From Ophiocordyceps camponoti-saundersi (nom. inval.) (Eukaryota > Ascomycota > Sordariomycetes > Hypocreales > Ophiocordycipitaceae), in contig PDHQ01000030.1 of NCBI GenBank assembly GCA_003339415.1, positions 72,109 through 136,108 on the forward strand: DNA of 64,000 nt, given 5' to 3'. Below are positions 44,601 through 55,101 of the stretch, in pieces (the stretch's first letter is position 1; the number at the start of each line of letters is the position of its first letter). The notes under the pieces were generated by a model. It worked only from the letters and a program-made list of their open reading frames with translations, was not told the origin of the DNA and did no database searches. A program made the translations under genes and the position numbers.

Positions 44601-46052
44601 AAATGCTGAGGGATGGGGCCGTGCCGTATTCGCCTGTCTGCTGGTCACAGGGCTTCGTATCAACAGTCGTCCATATCTCCCCATTAGCAGCTACCTTGCT
44701 GCACACAGTTCCCAGCACTGGATTGGTATCGGACCGACAGACCGGCGTAGCTGAGCCGTGCTTTTCACATGCCGCCTGCGACCAAACCAACCCGGGGATG
44801 AGAAGCGGCAAGAAATATGCCGAGGCAGGAGGCAAAGCGCAGAATAAGGGGGTGTTGGTATATGAAAACGAAAGAGAGGAAGGGTTTTGGTTGGAGTGTG
44901 GGGATTCCTTTCGACATGGAGGTCGTATTCTGTTCATGCTTCGATGACGCCCAGGCAACACCTGAGTGCATATCGGTAACGGTAGTACTTGACAAGCGTG
45001 CCTAGGACTGGTAGTTCCCACCGGCAATTTGCGGCCCGCGCCTCCTTCCGTGTCCTTGTGTTAACGAAAGCAAAAGAGTTGACGGAGATTTAGACGGGAG
45101 AAAGAAGATTCAGAAAAGTTGGCGTTGCGGCTCGGCCCATTCGGCCCTTCCCTTTGCCCTTTCCTTTGCCCCTTGGCCAGCCTCGCCATCCTGGATCGTG
45201 TGGTGGATTTTGTTTTCCCGTGGGAGGCACTGCACCACACTGTCCACAGCAGATGCATTGCAGGAAACGGTGACTGTCGGCAGCGTAGCAGCGGCCAGTG
45301 CCGGCTACGACTGCTTATCTGTAGGATGCTGCTTCTCCCGTCGGATAGGGAGGCGTCGTAAGCTCGTTGAGCGGCGAGTTGCTTGCCGGGCCGATGATTC
45401 CGTCCCTGTCACGGCAGCAGCAGCAGCAGCTTTAGTGGATCGACCCACCTATTGAGAGTGACTGAAAGCTTTGTTTTGGTACCGTGAATGCGACCCTTCA
45501 TCTGCACTGTACATACATACCTAGTCATTGTCTGCCCCCCCAGCTTTAGAGAGAGAAGCAGGGCCGCCCAGCAAAGAAAATCTCCGGCGCGTGGGCGCAT
45601 TACATGCACCGTCACGGAAAGGTCTCCACCGTTTATCCGTAGTATCACTACGGATACTAAGACAGGCTAGTCACTATCGCCCCACCGCTTCCCCTCTTCA
45701 TCGTGCGTGAAAATTATCACCGAATCCCGATACAGTCCTACTCCTACAACATCGTCAACCAGCAGTATCCGTCTATCCGACTCCACCGGTTGATTCCGCG
45801 GTTCAAGCCTAGAGATTAGAAATCCTCGGGTGACACAGAAATCGAGCGAGTGTGAGTAAGCGAGTGAATTATAGCAAAGATGAGAGGAAAAGAACAAAGA
45901 AGCAGAAGTAGAAAGAGAAACATGGGAAAAAGAACTGGAAAAGAAAATCTCTTCTGCCGCCGCTTTCCTCCGTCGCATCGCGTCCGCCTCCCCTTACATA
46001 CATTCCTGCCCACTCGCTAATCCAAGTTCATGGATCAGCCGCTCCCAAAACC

Positions 46053-46742
46053 ATGTACGAATACGATGGTTCTTCGAAGCCCATCCTGAACGCCAATCCT
46101 ACCGTCCTCAGCGCCTCGCAGCTGCCGACTCGCCACAAAATTCCCGCTCCTCGACGCGGTCCCGACACCAGATATGACGACCTCGTCTTCGCCGCCCCCC
46201 CGTACCTCTTCCGCCCCTGGTCCCGCCGTTCGCCTGCCTGGCCGCCGTCCGCTGCGGCCCATGATGACACCTACGCTACCGAGCCCATTGACGAGCAGGA
46301 GGTCTACGGTACGCTGTCTTGTTCTCCTTCGCCGCGCCGTGCCCTGACCAGCTAGCTGCAAGATCTCTTATCCACCATCTCAGATCCCGAGCATCCCGTC
46401 TCGCTCGGTCAGCTATCCGTAATCAACCTATCCGACATTCGCATCAGTCCGTCGCCTGCCCTCGGCCTCCCGTCACCGAAAACCATCGTCCATGTCTGCG
46501 TCGAAATCACGCCTACCGTCTCCCACTGCTCCCTCGCCACCATGATAGGCCTAGCCGTCCGCATACGGCTCGAACGGTCTCTACCGCCAAACTACCGCGT
46601 TCAAGTTGATTGCAAGCAGAACAGCCACAGCCAAGACGAACAGGTTACCAAGCAGCTGCATGACAAGGAGAGGGTTGCTGCTGCTCTCGAGAACGACATT
46701 TTACGAGCCATGCTGGAGAAGATGCTCGAGACGTGCGTCTGA
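46053..46742 (+). CDS. CIA2: Cytosolic Fe-S cluster targeting factor CIA2 (MIP18/FAM96 family)
   Basis: A 211-residue member of the MIP18 family. Cia2 works with Cia1 and Met18/MMS19 to pass Fe-S clusters to cytosolic and nuclear enzymes such as DNA polymerases and helicases. Exons are 46053-46308 and 46363-46742, joining EQEVY-DLLSTISDPEHPVSL in phase 1. The family core is QLSVINLSDIRIS, VHVCVEITPTVSHCSLATMI with the conserved reactive Cys in SHCS, and the closing RVAAALENDILRAMLEKMLE. The N-terminal 75 residues are variable, as in other fungal members. An overlapping upstream ATG at 46030 opens a 19-codon frame that runs past the main start. It ends tail-to-tail with the GMC oxidoreductase. 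Confidence 0.92.
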
Positions 46743-47409
46743 AATACGCCCTTCATTTCTTGACCAGCCCCAGTTGCTGGGAACGGATATTGTGGGACAC
46801 GTGTCAGGCGAGAAGGCCCTCTTATCTATCTCGGCAATACACCAACCAGGCCGGTCGAGCTTTGTCGCTGCACCGAGGCGACCACACTATGTTGGCACCA
46901 CGGCTATCAGAGGGAAATGGAGGTTTGACGTCCCCAATATCGCCACAACAATTACGAAACTCGACAGGCATAGCAATCAATCTGTGTCGCTAGAGTGGTA
47001 CTGTCGGCCCGGATATTCGGCAGCCGGGAAGATGGGAGTTTGGTGTGGGAACTCCGTTGAGGCGACTGTGACGTGTGTCTGCACATGATTGCATAGTGCA
47101 AATAAAATATCGACGCAGGGGCCATCAGCTTCCTTCCAGCTTGCGTCTGCGAGGCACGTTTGCGCAACGCGCCGATGACACGATGCGGTCAATGCTGCAG
47201 CCGGGGTTACATCCGAGGATGACGATCAGCAGGGGCTTGTTGAAGATATGGTCACGCACAAAAGAGACCACGTACGACATGCAGCGTGTTCGACCTCTGC
47301 GATTCCTCTCGCTGTTTAACATATTTACAAACAATCATGTATGTAACCAAATCATAGTACGGAGTACAATCGATTCATACAAAGCTACTCACAGCTTGCT
47401 ACCCTTGTC
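46743..47409. other. Convergent 3' intergenic region
   Basis: 667 bases between CIA2 and the GMC gene, which face each other. A GTACGGAGTAC motif lies at about 47358. No gene is recognised. Confidence 0.6.
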
Positions 47410-49344
47410 TCATTCTTCCCCCAATATGACGTCTGCAGCCTTCTCGGCGACCATGTACGTCGACATGGCCGGAAAAGTGCCGGGAATCCTGGGAAAAACT
47501 GAGGCGTCGACAACGCGGAGCCCTCGAACACCTCTGACGCGGAAGCGAGAGTCGAGGACAGCCATGGGATCGCTTTCCGGGCCGATGGCACAGGTCGACG
47601 CCGCGTGGTGTCCCCAGACGGTATCTCTGATATAACGGTTGAGTGCTTCGTCCGATTGTACTGCCGAGCCGGGCATCTTCTCTCGCATGGGTACAGCCTG
47701 GCGGCGGAAAGTGTCACGGGCGACGGAGATGCCCTCGCGCATGGCGCGGAAGTCTTCTCCCGTCCCGTCGGAGAACGAGTTGAAGACAATGTCCGGCACG
47801 TCGAGCGGGTCTGCCGAGCGCAGCGTCACGGAGCCGGCGACATTGCGCGGATGAGCCTTGAGGACGACCCAGGACCAAACGTCTCGACGAGCGACAACAT
47901 CAACGCTGTAGCCCGGATAGTAGCCGGTAAAGTCTACGGGACCACCAAATGCGTAAATGTCATGCTCGCTCGCGCCCTCGGTTCTCAACATCGTGGATAC
48001 AAAGACGCCGTTTGAGCTGTATGGCCCCCGATCGCGAGTCAGCACTACCGGGTTGTTCCATCGTCGCAGACAGACGTCGTCTGCCTCGTTGTCGGCAAAC
48101 TTGCAGCCGCGCAGGACTTTGAAGTCGGCGGGCGCGACACCCTGAACGGCAACCTCATAGTGGTCCTGCAAATTGGAGCCGACGCCCGGCGCGTCATGGA
48201 CGACGGGAATCTTGAAACGCGACAGCTCGTCTGCGGGACCGACACCGCTGAGCTTGAGCAGCTGCGGCGTGTTGAAGGCGCCGGCGGCGACGATGACCTC
48301 GCGCGATGCCTTGGCTGAGCCTCGCGTGCCCTTGCCGCCGGACAGAGGGCTTGCGCGATAGAGATGTGGGCCGTCGAGAAACTCTACGCCCGTGGCGCGA
48401 GGCATCTTGTCGTCTCCGTTGGTCGAAAAGAGGACGCGAGTGACATGGCAGTTGGTGCGGACGTCGAGCGGGTAGCGGCGTGAGCCGTCGGCGTTGCGGG
48501 CATCACGTATGGCGACGACGAAGTCCCGCGACGACACGCGCCGGCCCCCGTCGGAAGACAGCGGCGTCTGGTAGTAGCCGCCGTCACGATCCCGTCTCTC
48601 TGAGTCCTCGTTTGGGTCGCCCGCAAGCACGGACACAATGCTGGGCGTGATGCCGGTGCGATTCCCCATGGCGAAGGCGCCTCCAAGAACGATGCTCAAG
48701 GACTGCGGATCCGGTAGGAGGTTGGTCAACTGCGCCGTCTCGATGGACATCCAGGGGCCGCCGTCGACAACAGCCGGCTCAGGTGTCAAAAGAGGCGACA
48801 GCAGAGGCTTTTCGCGCTTCAGCCGCCGGAAATAACCGCGCATGCGGTCCGACTCCCATGACGAGTCTCCCGTCAGCGCCGCGATGCCGTCCCAGTCGGA
48901 GCGGTGCGGCGTCACGGCAATCAGCGCGTTGTGCGCCGTGCAGCCTCCCAGCGCCGCCGCCCTCGGATACAGCGTGCCGAGCATGACGGAGCCGGGAGGC
49001 GGTGTCGCGCCGGTATAGAGGGTACCTTGGGCCGTCCGATAAGTCGTCTTGGGGTCCCTAGCCTGCTGCTTCTCGTCGGCGTAATGTCGGACGAAGAAGT
49101 CCCATGCCAGGGCCTGGTCCTCACTCGAGCGGGCAGAGTAGGCAGGCACCGTCGTGTTGAGATTGTCATCTTGATCCGTGCCGGCTTCGATGAGCAGCGT
49201 TCGTCGTCCTGCTAGCGCCAGCCGGGCCGCCAAGGGGCCACCGCCCGCACCTGCGCCCACGACGATGTATTCGTAGCCCGAAAGCTCGACAGCGGCCACG
49301 GAGGCGGCCGCGGCGAGGAGCAACAACGACGCCGGCGTCCGCAT
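47410..49344 (-). CDS. Secreted GMC-family FAD oxidoreductase
   Basis: A single-exon gene for a 644-residue flavoprotein. A signal peptide (MRTPASLLLLAAAASVAAVE) precedes the FAD-binding YIVVGAGAGGGPLAARLALA (GxGxxG). Further GMC marks are LGGCTAHNALI, the second signature AGAFNTPQLLKLSGVGPADE, GVGSNLQDHYEVAV, and the C-terminal GHHAASTCAIGPES with His580 as the expected catalytic base. The stretch VLDSRFRVRGVRGLRVVDAS closes the FAD domain. The second catalytic position, His or Asn in glucose oxidase and choline oxidase, is Phe624 within PGTFPAMSTYMVAEKAAD. The substrate could be an alcohol, sugar or aryl alcohol; the sequence does not decide. It is extracellular by signal peptide; there is no GPI or membrane tail. 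Confidence 0.92.
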   Translation of the reverse strand: MRTPASLLLLAAAASVAAVELSGYEYIVVGAGAGGGPLAARLALAGRRTLLIEAGTDQDDNLNTTVPAYSARSSEDQALAWDFFVRHYADEKQQARDPKTTYRTAQGTLYTGATPPPGSVMLGTLYPRAAALGGCTAHNALIAVTPHRSDWDGIAALTGDSSWESDRMRGYFRRLKREKPLLSPLLTPEPAVVDGGPWMSIETAQLTNLLPDPQSLSIVLGGAFAMGNRTGITPSIVSVLAGDPNEDSERRDRDGGYYQTPLSSDGGRRVSSRDFVVAIRDARNADGSRRYPLDVRTNCHVTRVLFSTNGDDKMPRATGVEFLDGPHLYRASPLSGGKGTRGSAKASREVIVAAGAFNTPQLLKLSGVGPADELSRFKIPVVHDAPGVGSNLQDHYEVAVQGVAPADFKVLRGCKFADNEADDVCLRRWNNPVVLTRDRGPYSSNGVFVSTMLRTEGASEHDIYAFGGPVDFTGYYPGYSVDVVARRDVWSWVVLKAHPRNVAGSVTLRSADPLDVPDIVFNSFSDGTGEDFRAMREGISVARDTFRRQAVPMREKMPGSAVQSDEALNRYIRDTVWGHHAASTCAIGPESDPMAVLDSRFRVRGVRGLRVVDASVFPRIPGTFPAMSTYMVAEKAADVILGEE

Positions 49345-51124
49345 GGTAATGGTAGGTGACTAGGATCAAATGAAAGACCAGTAGAGAGGTGCCGAGGCCC
49401 TACCTACTATCTTGATATCCAGGTGTAAATAGGCTCAAGAAAGTTGTACTGATAGAGTATCGAGACTACATACAACAAACGACGAGTCTGCCGCCGAGCG
49501 TCGGGAGCCAGTGACAGAAGCCGCTTCATTTATACATACCTACGTCCATTATTAGTCGCCCCCCTTTTAAAATTCAATATACTGCTACGATAATCTGGTT
49601 TGACTTATTGTCAAGCATGTTTCTCCCAGAAGAGAAGTGCAGCTGACCAACCTGCCAGCGGCGTACAATACACTACTAACCTCCAATCCGTAGTACTCGA
49701 AGGATTATTAGTTGGAGGTATGCCTAGGTCATAGGGTGGTGGATAGCAGGCAAGCATCTACGGAGCACTCTACAGACCCTGCGCTCATACCGTCACACGT
49801 ACTACCTACCTAGGTAGGTACCTAGAGGTATGCTCCTCGCGTTGCAATACCTACCTACCTACCTCTATCCTTGGTCCGATTGATCGTCTGTTGCGCCATC
49901 TCTTCCCGTATTCAGGCCTTCATGGGCACAGGCACATTCATGAGGACGACGGGAACACAATCGTGTTGTTGTTCACTCTTCACGCGCAAATCGGTGGTTG
50001 ATCACACATCCTCCCCTAGGACTTTGGCCCTCACCAGCCTTCTACAGTCTACAAAGAAGAAAAAAATTTTGCATATCCGTACGACTGTATCCGTACATTG
50101 TACATCGTTTGGACATTTACATAGCGAGTACCAAGGTAGGCATGTACACGCTATTTCCCTATCGATCTATATGCAGCTGTTCCTGACGGTCCATCAATGT
50201 CCGTCATCGAAGATTCGGTCTGCTGACAGGGGTGAGTGACGGTCAGCTTGACATGGCACTCTGCAACTCTTGCATCACCCACTGGACTACAACTACAACG
50301 ACCGTCGCGTCCTTTCTCATGGCCATAACGCCGACGGCTCAGACAGCCGACATCTACTGCGTACAAACGGGACGTCCGTGGGTAGGAACGCACCGACCGT
50401 CGTCTTCAGCAAGTCAACCTCGAATCTCCACGGCCATGTTCATCACCGTCACCATGGTTATCTTTTCGGCAGCCATGGTAAGCCCCGTCAGTGACCATCT
50501 TCTCTTTCAGCTACTGCCTAAAACCAACCTACCCAGGTTTCTATACAGGTAGGTCCTCCGCCCCTTTTTCTTGTCGTCGCACCGACATCCCGACGGCCAT
50601 CGGATCACATCAGCAGTCTCGTCAGCGCCGCTCATTTGCCCAAGTAGGTTCATCAGGCACATCTAACTTTGTGTGGTGGGAAGTTGCCCAAGTAGGTAGT
50701 TACCAGGTTGTCTCACTGCAGCTTGATAAACTCATCAACAAAGTCCAGGGTCCAAGAGGTCGTCAGAAACCCCTTTTCTGAACCAACGTAGTAGGTACTT
50801 GGGCACTACTATTCGCCTACTAACTAGTACCTAGATATCTACCTATCTGCCCTGGTATCTCGCCTGCCTAGGCATCTTCATCTTCACCGGCTAACGGACT
50901 ATCATCAGCAGACTTTCTATGCCTCTCAGGTTCTCATGCTACACCAACAAGTAACATGCGCAGATCCCTTCAACAATTTCCATGTCACAAGCTCGAGATA
51001 TGAAAGCGCCACGCGGCGCATCTGACGCTATCCGTTCCGCCTGCCCCCAGACGCCACCCAACCAGGAAACCTGGTATAGATGCAAGACCGAGACATCGCA
51101 ATAAAGAAGAAAGACAAAGAGACC
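49345..51124. other. Intergenic region: GMC promoter and SNU114 3' flank
   Basis: 1.8 kb with the GMC promoter and the 3' flank of SNU114, both on the minus strand. Inverted ACCT/AGGT tetranucleotide arrays occur at 49802-49866 and short ones recur to 50850. Open frames on the plus strand are not supported by any family resemblance. Confidence 0.5.
49802..49866. repeat. Inverted (ACCT)n/(AGGT)n cluster
   Basis: CTACCTACCTAGGTAGGTAC forms a perfect short palindromic array, followed 45 bases later by a second (ACCT)n run. Confidence 0.85.
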
Positions 51125-54100
51125 TCAAGCGTCCCCCAACATGCCGCTCGCCATAAGGCTTTCGTAAAACTCGGGCTCGAGAAACGTCTTGACGCTCACG
51201 TCCTCGCTGAGCCCCTTGCGCCGCCTCGTCTTGAGCATGAAATCGCGTGCCGTCGCCTGCGTCGAAGCCGGTTGCAGTGGCCGTAGCGTCACCTCGCTAT
51301 CCAGAGGGTCTCCCGGCACGATGCTCCAGCCGTCAAAGACCATGCTCACCATCGAGCTGCCCTGCGTCTTGATTCGAAGATCCGTCTCGAACCCGAGGCT
51401 GTCGATGACCGGTATCAATCCGTTGACCCGATAGAGCGGCGTTCCAGCCACAGGGCCGTCCGAGAGCACGTGGCCGCGCCGCCGAGAAAGTACATTATAC
51501 GCTTCTACGTGCGTGTCTTCCGGCCCCGTCACCGACACGGCGTACATGGGTTCCATTAGTCGCGGAGACGCCATCAAAAATGACGAGTAGCAGGCACGGC
51601 GCGACGTGGGGATCACCTGTCCGCCGCCTCGATAGATTGCCTCGTTGGCCAACACCACGTCCGTCACCTTGAACCTAGTATTGCGAATCGCTGCGAGATC
51701 CCAGCGCGTCAGCAGATTACCGTCTCAGGACATAACAAGGGAAGAAAGGGGGAAGGGTTGTAACGCACGCTCCTCGCACAGGGGTCCCTCACGCGCGGCC
51801 CAGCAAAATCCCTGCCGGATCGATTCCCGCACGGATCCTAGCAGCTTCTTATCGACCTCTGTTGGGAGCGTGTCATCTTGCAGCACGTTCGGTCCCTTGT
51901 CATCCGGTCCGAAGGCCCATATGCTCCTCGCCGCGAGCTTATCCCAGCCGTGATTCTGCTCAAAGTATTTGGCCGTCTTGCGTACCGGATCTCGAATCTT
52001 GACGACGCCCGCTTCAATGTCTGTAGCTATGCCTTTGTCCAGCTGCTCGGCAACCATGGTGATGCGATTCTTCTTGTTGGGCGTAATGGCATAGCATTTA
52101 GTCGCTGACGTCTCAACCACCGTCTCGCAGAAGCGCGTCACAGGGTCCGAAACTTTAATGTCCATGTCCGCGTAGAGGCGACGCAGGTCGTGCAGCACGC
52201 AGTCCATGTATAGCTCACCGGTGCCCAGAATGACGTGCTCGCCCGACTCCTCAACCTTGGTGTCAATGAGCGGGTACGACTTTTGTACCTTTCGCAGCCC
52301 GTCCAGCATCTTGGGGAGCTCTGAAGGGTTGACAGGCTCGACTGCCACTTTGAGTACCGACTGTGTAAAGTGAATGACCGGTCGGAAAATGTGTGCGTCC
52401 TCATTCCCCAGTTTTGAGCCGACAATAGTCGCCGATTTGACAATGGAGTTGTCAACGCCACTCAGCAAGACCAAGCTGCCGGCCGGAACCCCGTCAGTCA
52501 CGATGTTGTATCTCGTCTCGGCGATGAGCACCTGACCGATCGATGCAGTAGTCATATCTTCTTCATCATCGGCAGAGTAGCCCTCACCGAGAACGCGAAC
52601 GGCCATACCCGGTCGCGCTGTGCCACTCAGCACCCGGCCGAGAGACAGAAAGCTCTTGGCGTCCGTTGTACTGAACAGTTTGGTGACGTGAACCACCAAG
52701 GGGCTGTCCTGGTCGCACGACCTCATCGAGGCCACGATCTTGGTGTCCAGTGGGCCAGTGTAGTGATGCTCCAAGAGGCGCTCGACTCCTCGGCCGGGGG
52801 ACGGAACATGCTGAAGGATCATGTCGACAAAGCATCTGCAGGGGCCGAAGAACTGTTCACAGACGAGCTTCAGTATGACGTCTGCGTCGGCCTTGTACTG
52901 CATCGGCTTCAGCTCGATTCCGAGCGACGTCAACACCCTTTTCAGATTGCTCGGGCTATCGGTGATGGAGTGCGTAAAGATTTTGTAAATGGGCTCAAGG
53001 ATGAAATGGACAAACGATCTCGGTGTCCCGCTGTCCAACGGCTTCCGAGTAAAATTTCGTGTCTTGGGGTTATAGTAGACGTCCCCCCAGAGGCGCTTGG
53101 CCAAGTCTTGGGCGTCGATTTCGCTGTATCTTTGGCTGTACATCTGGGCAAAAGATTGCAGGGTGAAACACCAGCTCAGATCGGTGCAGGCGAAGAGGAC
53201 GTTGCCCAACTCCGGACTAACGCGATTAGAGACCGCTGCCGCACCGGGGACAACGTTGGCAATGACTGTGTTGACCTCCTCGACGACATGCTTGAGCTTA
53301 AAATAGGCGTCCTTAACAGGCAACTTGAGTTCAAGGATAAGGCGGTCCATCTTGTTAATGATGAGCGTCATGGGTAAGCCCTCGAGGACAGCGTGCTTTA
53401 TTATCTGCTCCGTATTGACTTGCACGCCCTCGACCACGTCCACCACGAGGCACAGACCGTCGACCAGCCGAAATGAAGCTGCTATCTCGTCGGCGAAATT
53501 GACGTGGCCAGGGGTGTCGATAATGTTGATAAGATGGGATTTTCCCCTTGTGTTCTGCAGAACCAGGCTCATGGGCGCCGCCTTGATTGAGATGCCGCGC
53601 TCACGCTCCATAAGGTGAACGTCGGTGTACCGCAATCGCTCGTCGCGCTTACGCCCGGTCCTCTTGTTGAGGCGATCCGAGATATCGTGTGTCTCCAAGA
53701 CGAGCATGTCCATGAAAGAAGTCTTGCCATGATGCAGGTGACCGGCAAGGGCGACATTGCGAATCTCCTCCGGAAAGTTCATCAAGTCTGACAAAAATGT
53801 GCGGTCGAAAAAGACGGGCGGTAGATCGGCTTCCTCTATCTTGAACTTCTTGACCTCGACCGGCGCGATGATGGGTTTCGTCAAAGGAAGGGCATCTTCC
53901 TCCTCGACGCGTGTGTCGACGTCGGGTCCGTAGACCTGCTCGGCGGTCGGATAATACTGCTTGTCCTCGTGGAGAATGACCGCGTTTGAAGGGCCCTCTA
54001 TAGCGATGGTTAAAGTGGCACGGGAGGCACGAGAGCGGCCGCCTTACCATCAACCTCCATGAGCTCCAGGCTAGAAGTAGCCTGGGCCTCATCTTGCTCT

Positions 54101-54263
54101 TCGTCGTCGCCTTCGTCGTCGCCTTCGTCGACGCTCGCCTGGGATGCCTCATCGGACTCTTCACCGAGATAATTACCGAACCTAGTTTGGAAGTCAATCT
54201 TCCACTCGGCTGTGTATCGCGCTTCTAGGTGCAGATTCCGTACTCATCGTAAGCCTTTTCCAT
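51125..54263 (-). CDS. SNU114: U5 snRNP GTPase SNU114 (EFTUD2/Cwf10)
   Basis: A 982-residue EF-2-like GTPase of the U5 snRNP that controls U4/U6 unwinding through Brr2. Exons are 54244-54263, 54048-54181, 51769-53997 and 51125-51690; all phases agree. Exon 1 is only 20 bases and gives MEKAYDE-FGNYLGEESDE, matching the family start. An acidic N-terminus is followed by the GTPase motifs AGHLHHGKTS (residues 136-145), DTPGH (212-216) and NKMD (266-269). EF-2-like domains II-V follow, with VVEGVQVNTEQIIKHAVLEG and REGPLCEE-PIRNTRFKVTDV across the last intron. The C-terminus contains YRGGGQVIPTSRRACYSSFL and MLKTRRRKGLSEDVSVKTFL, both typical. The in-frame TTG at 53882-53884 is internal. Confidence 0.95.
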
Positions 54264-55101
54264 CTTGCTCGGGATTTGGGGGAGCAGAGGAGGAAATGGT
54301 TGTCGCCTTGAAGTTCCAGGTACCAAAAAGGCGAAAGCTCAACTTTTCTGGTGACGGGTGGTTGATGTCACGTGATCAGTTATGTTCAACAACAACAGCT
54401 TCCTTGCCCTGTTTCGGGAACCACCAGCAGATGTGAAGGACATGTCGGCACGAAGTTGGACAACCTTGATGCAGGCGCGAGAAGAAAGAAACAGGAAACA
54501 TCATTTTCATGACAGAGGACAGACGAAGTTGGCTCTGTCACAACTGACGAGGGATGCTGATGTTGAGACGATCAACAAACCCTAGACATTATTAAAGACT
54601 CGTCGGGTGTTAGAAAAGGAGACATGCCTACGGATACTCCCCAACGAGTTTTATAGAAACTTAGAAGCCAGACTCAAAGCTCTAGACGTCTGTGAACAGA
54701 TAGAAATGAAGACGAGGTTCTAATTGGTAAAGTCACTTGGTGTCCGAGTCCCTACGTTATACCCGATGTCCTTTTCGGGCTACAAGCTAGTGACAGGCTG
54801 ATGGCGATGCTCTCCTCCTCAGATACCATTCAAATCCCTTGGGTGTCTGCTGCTTCCAGGTCTCCACTTCTCAAGGCTCACCCTACTACTATCCGGGGAG
54901 GTGGATGGGAAATTTGCGTCATGAATCAATGATAACTATATGGCGGCTACTCGCTCAAAAAAGTCTATATCGAGATACTCTCTCGTTTCCATTGCTCCTT
55001 CAGGCTTGCAAACCAGGGGGAAACTGCATCAGCAGTACTCTGTCTCTAGCAGTCATCCAGCCTATCGTCGTTATCCCGACGCTCCCATCATCTTTTCCCA
55101 C
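54264..55101. other. Intergenic region: SNU114 promoter and ceramidase 3' flank
   Basis: Here the SNU114 start (54263) faces the ceramidase stop (55102), with 838 bases between. No repeat array or gene is seen. Composition is more AT-rich than in the coding regions. Confidence 0.6.

Larger units (their letters stand above)
41998..46052. other. 4 kb gene-poor, repeat-rich region
   Basis: Divergent region between the transcription factor and CIA2. It contains a G16 run, (GGTCGT)n, (CA)n, (CT)n, (CTCACT)n, several tetranucleotide arrays and a 13-base tandem repeat. The only gene-like signal is a weak cysteine-spaced frame on the minus strand at about 44.5-44.9 kb, discussed as a finding. Confidence 0.5.

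Noticed and set aside
53882..53884. Internal TTG as the start of SNU114
   Set aside because: The upstream exons supply the conserved acidic N-terminus with the DEFGNY start, and all phases agree.
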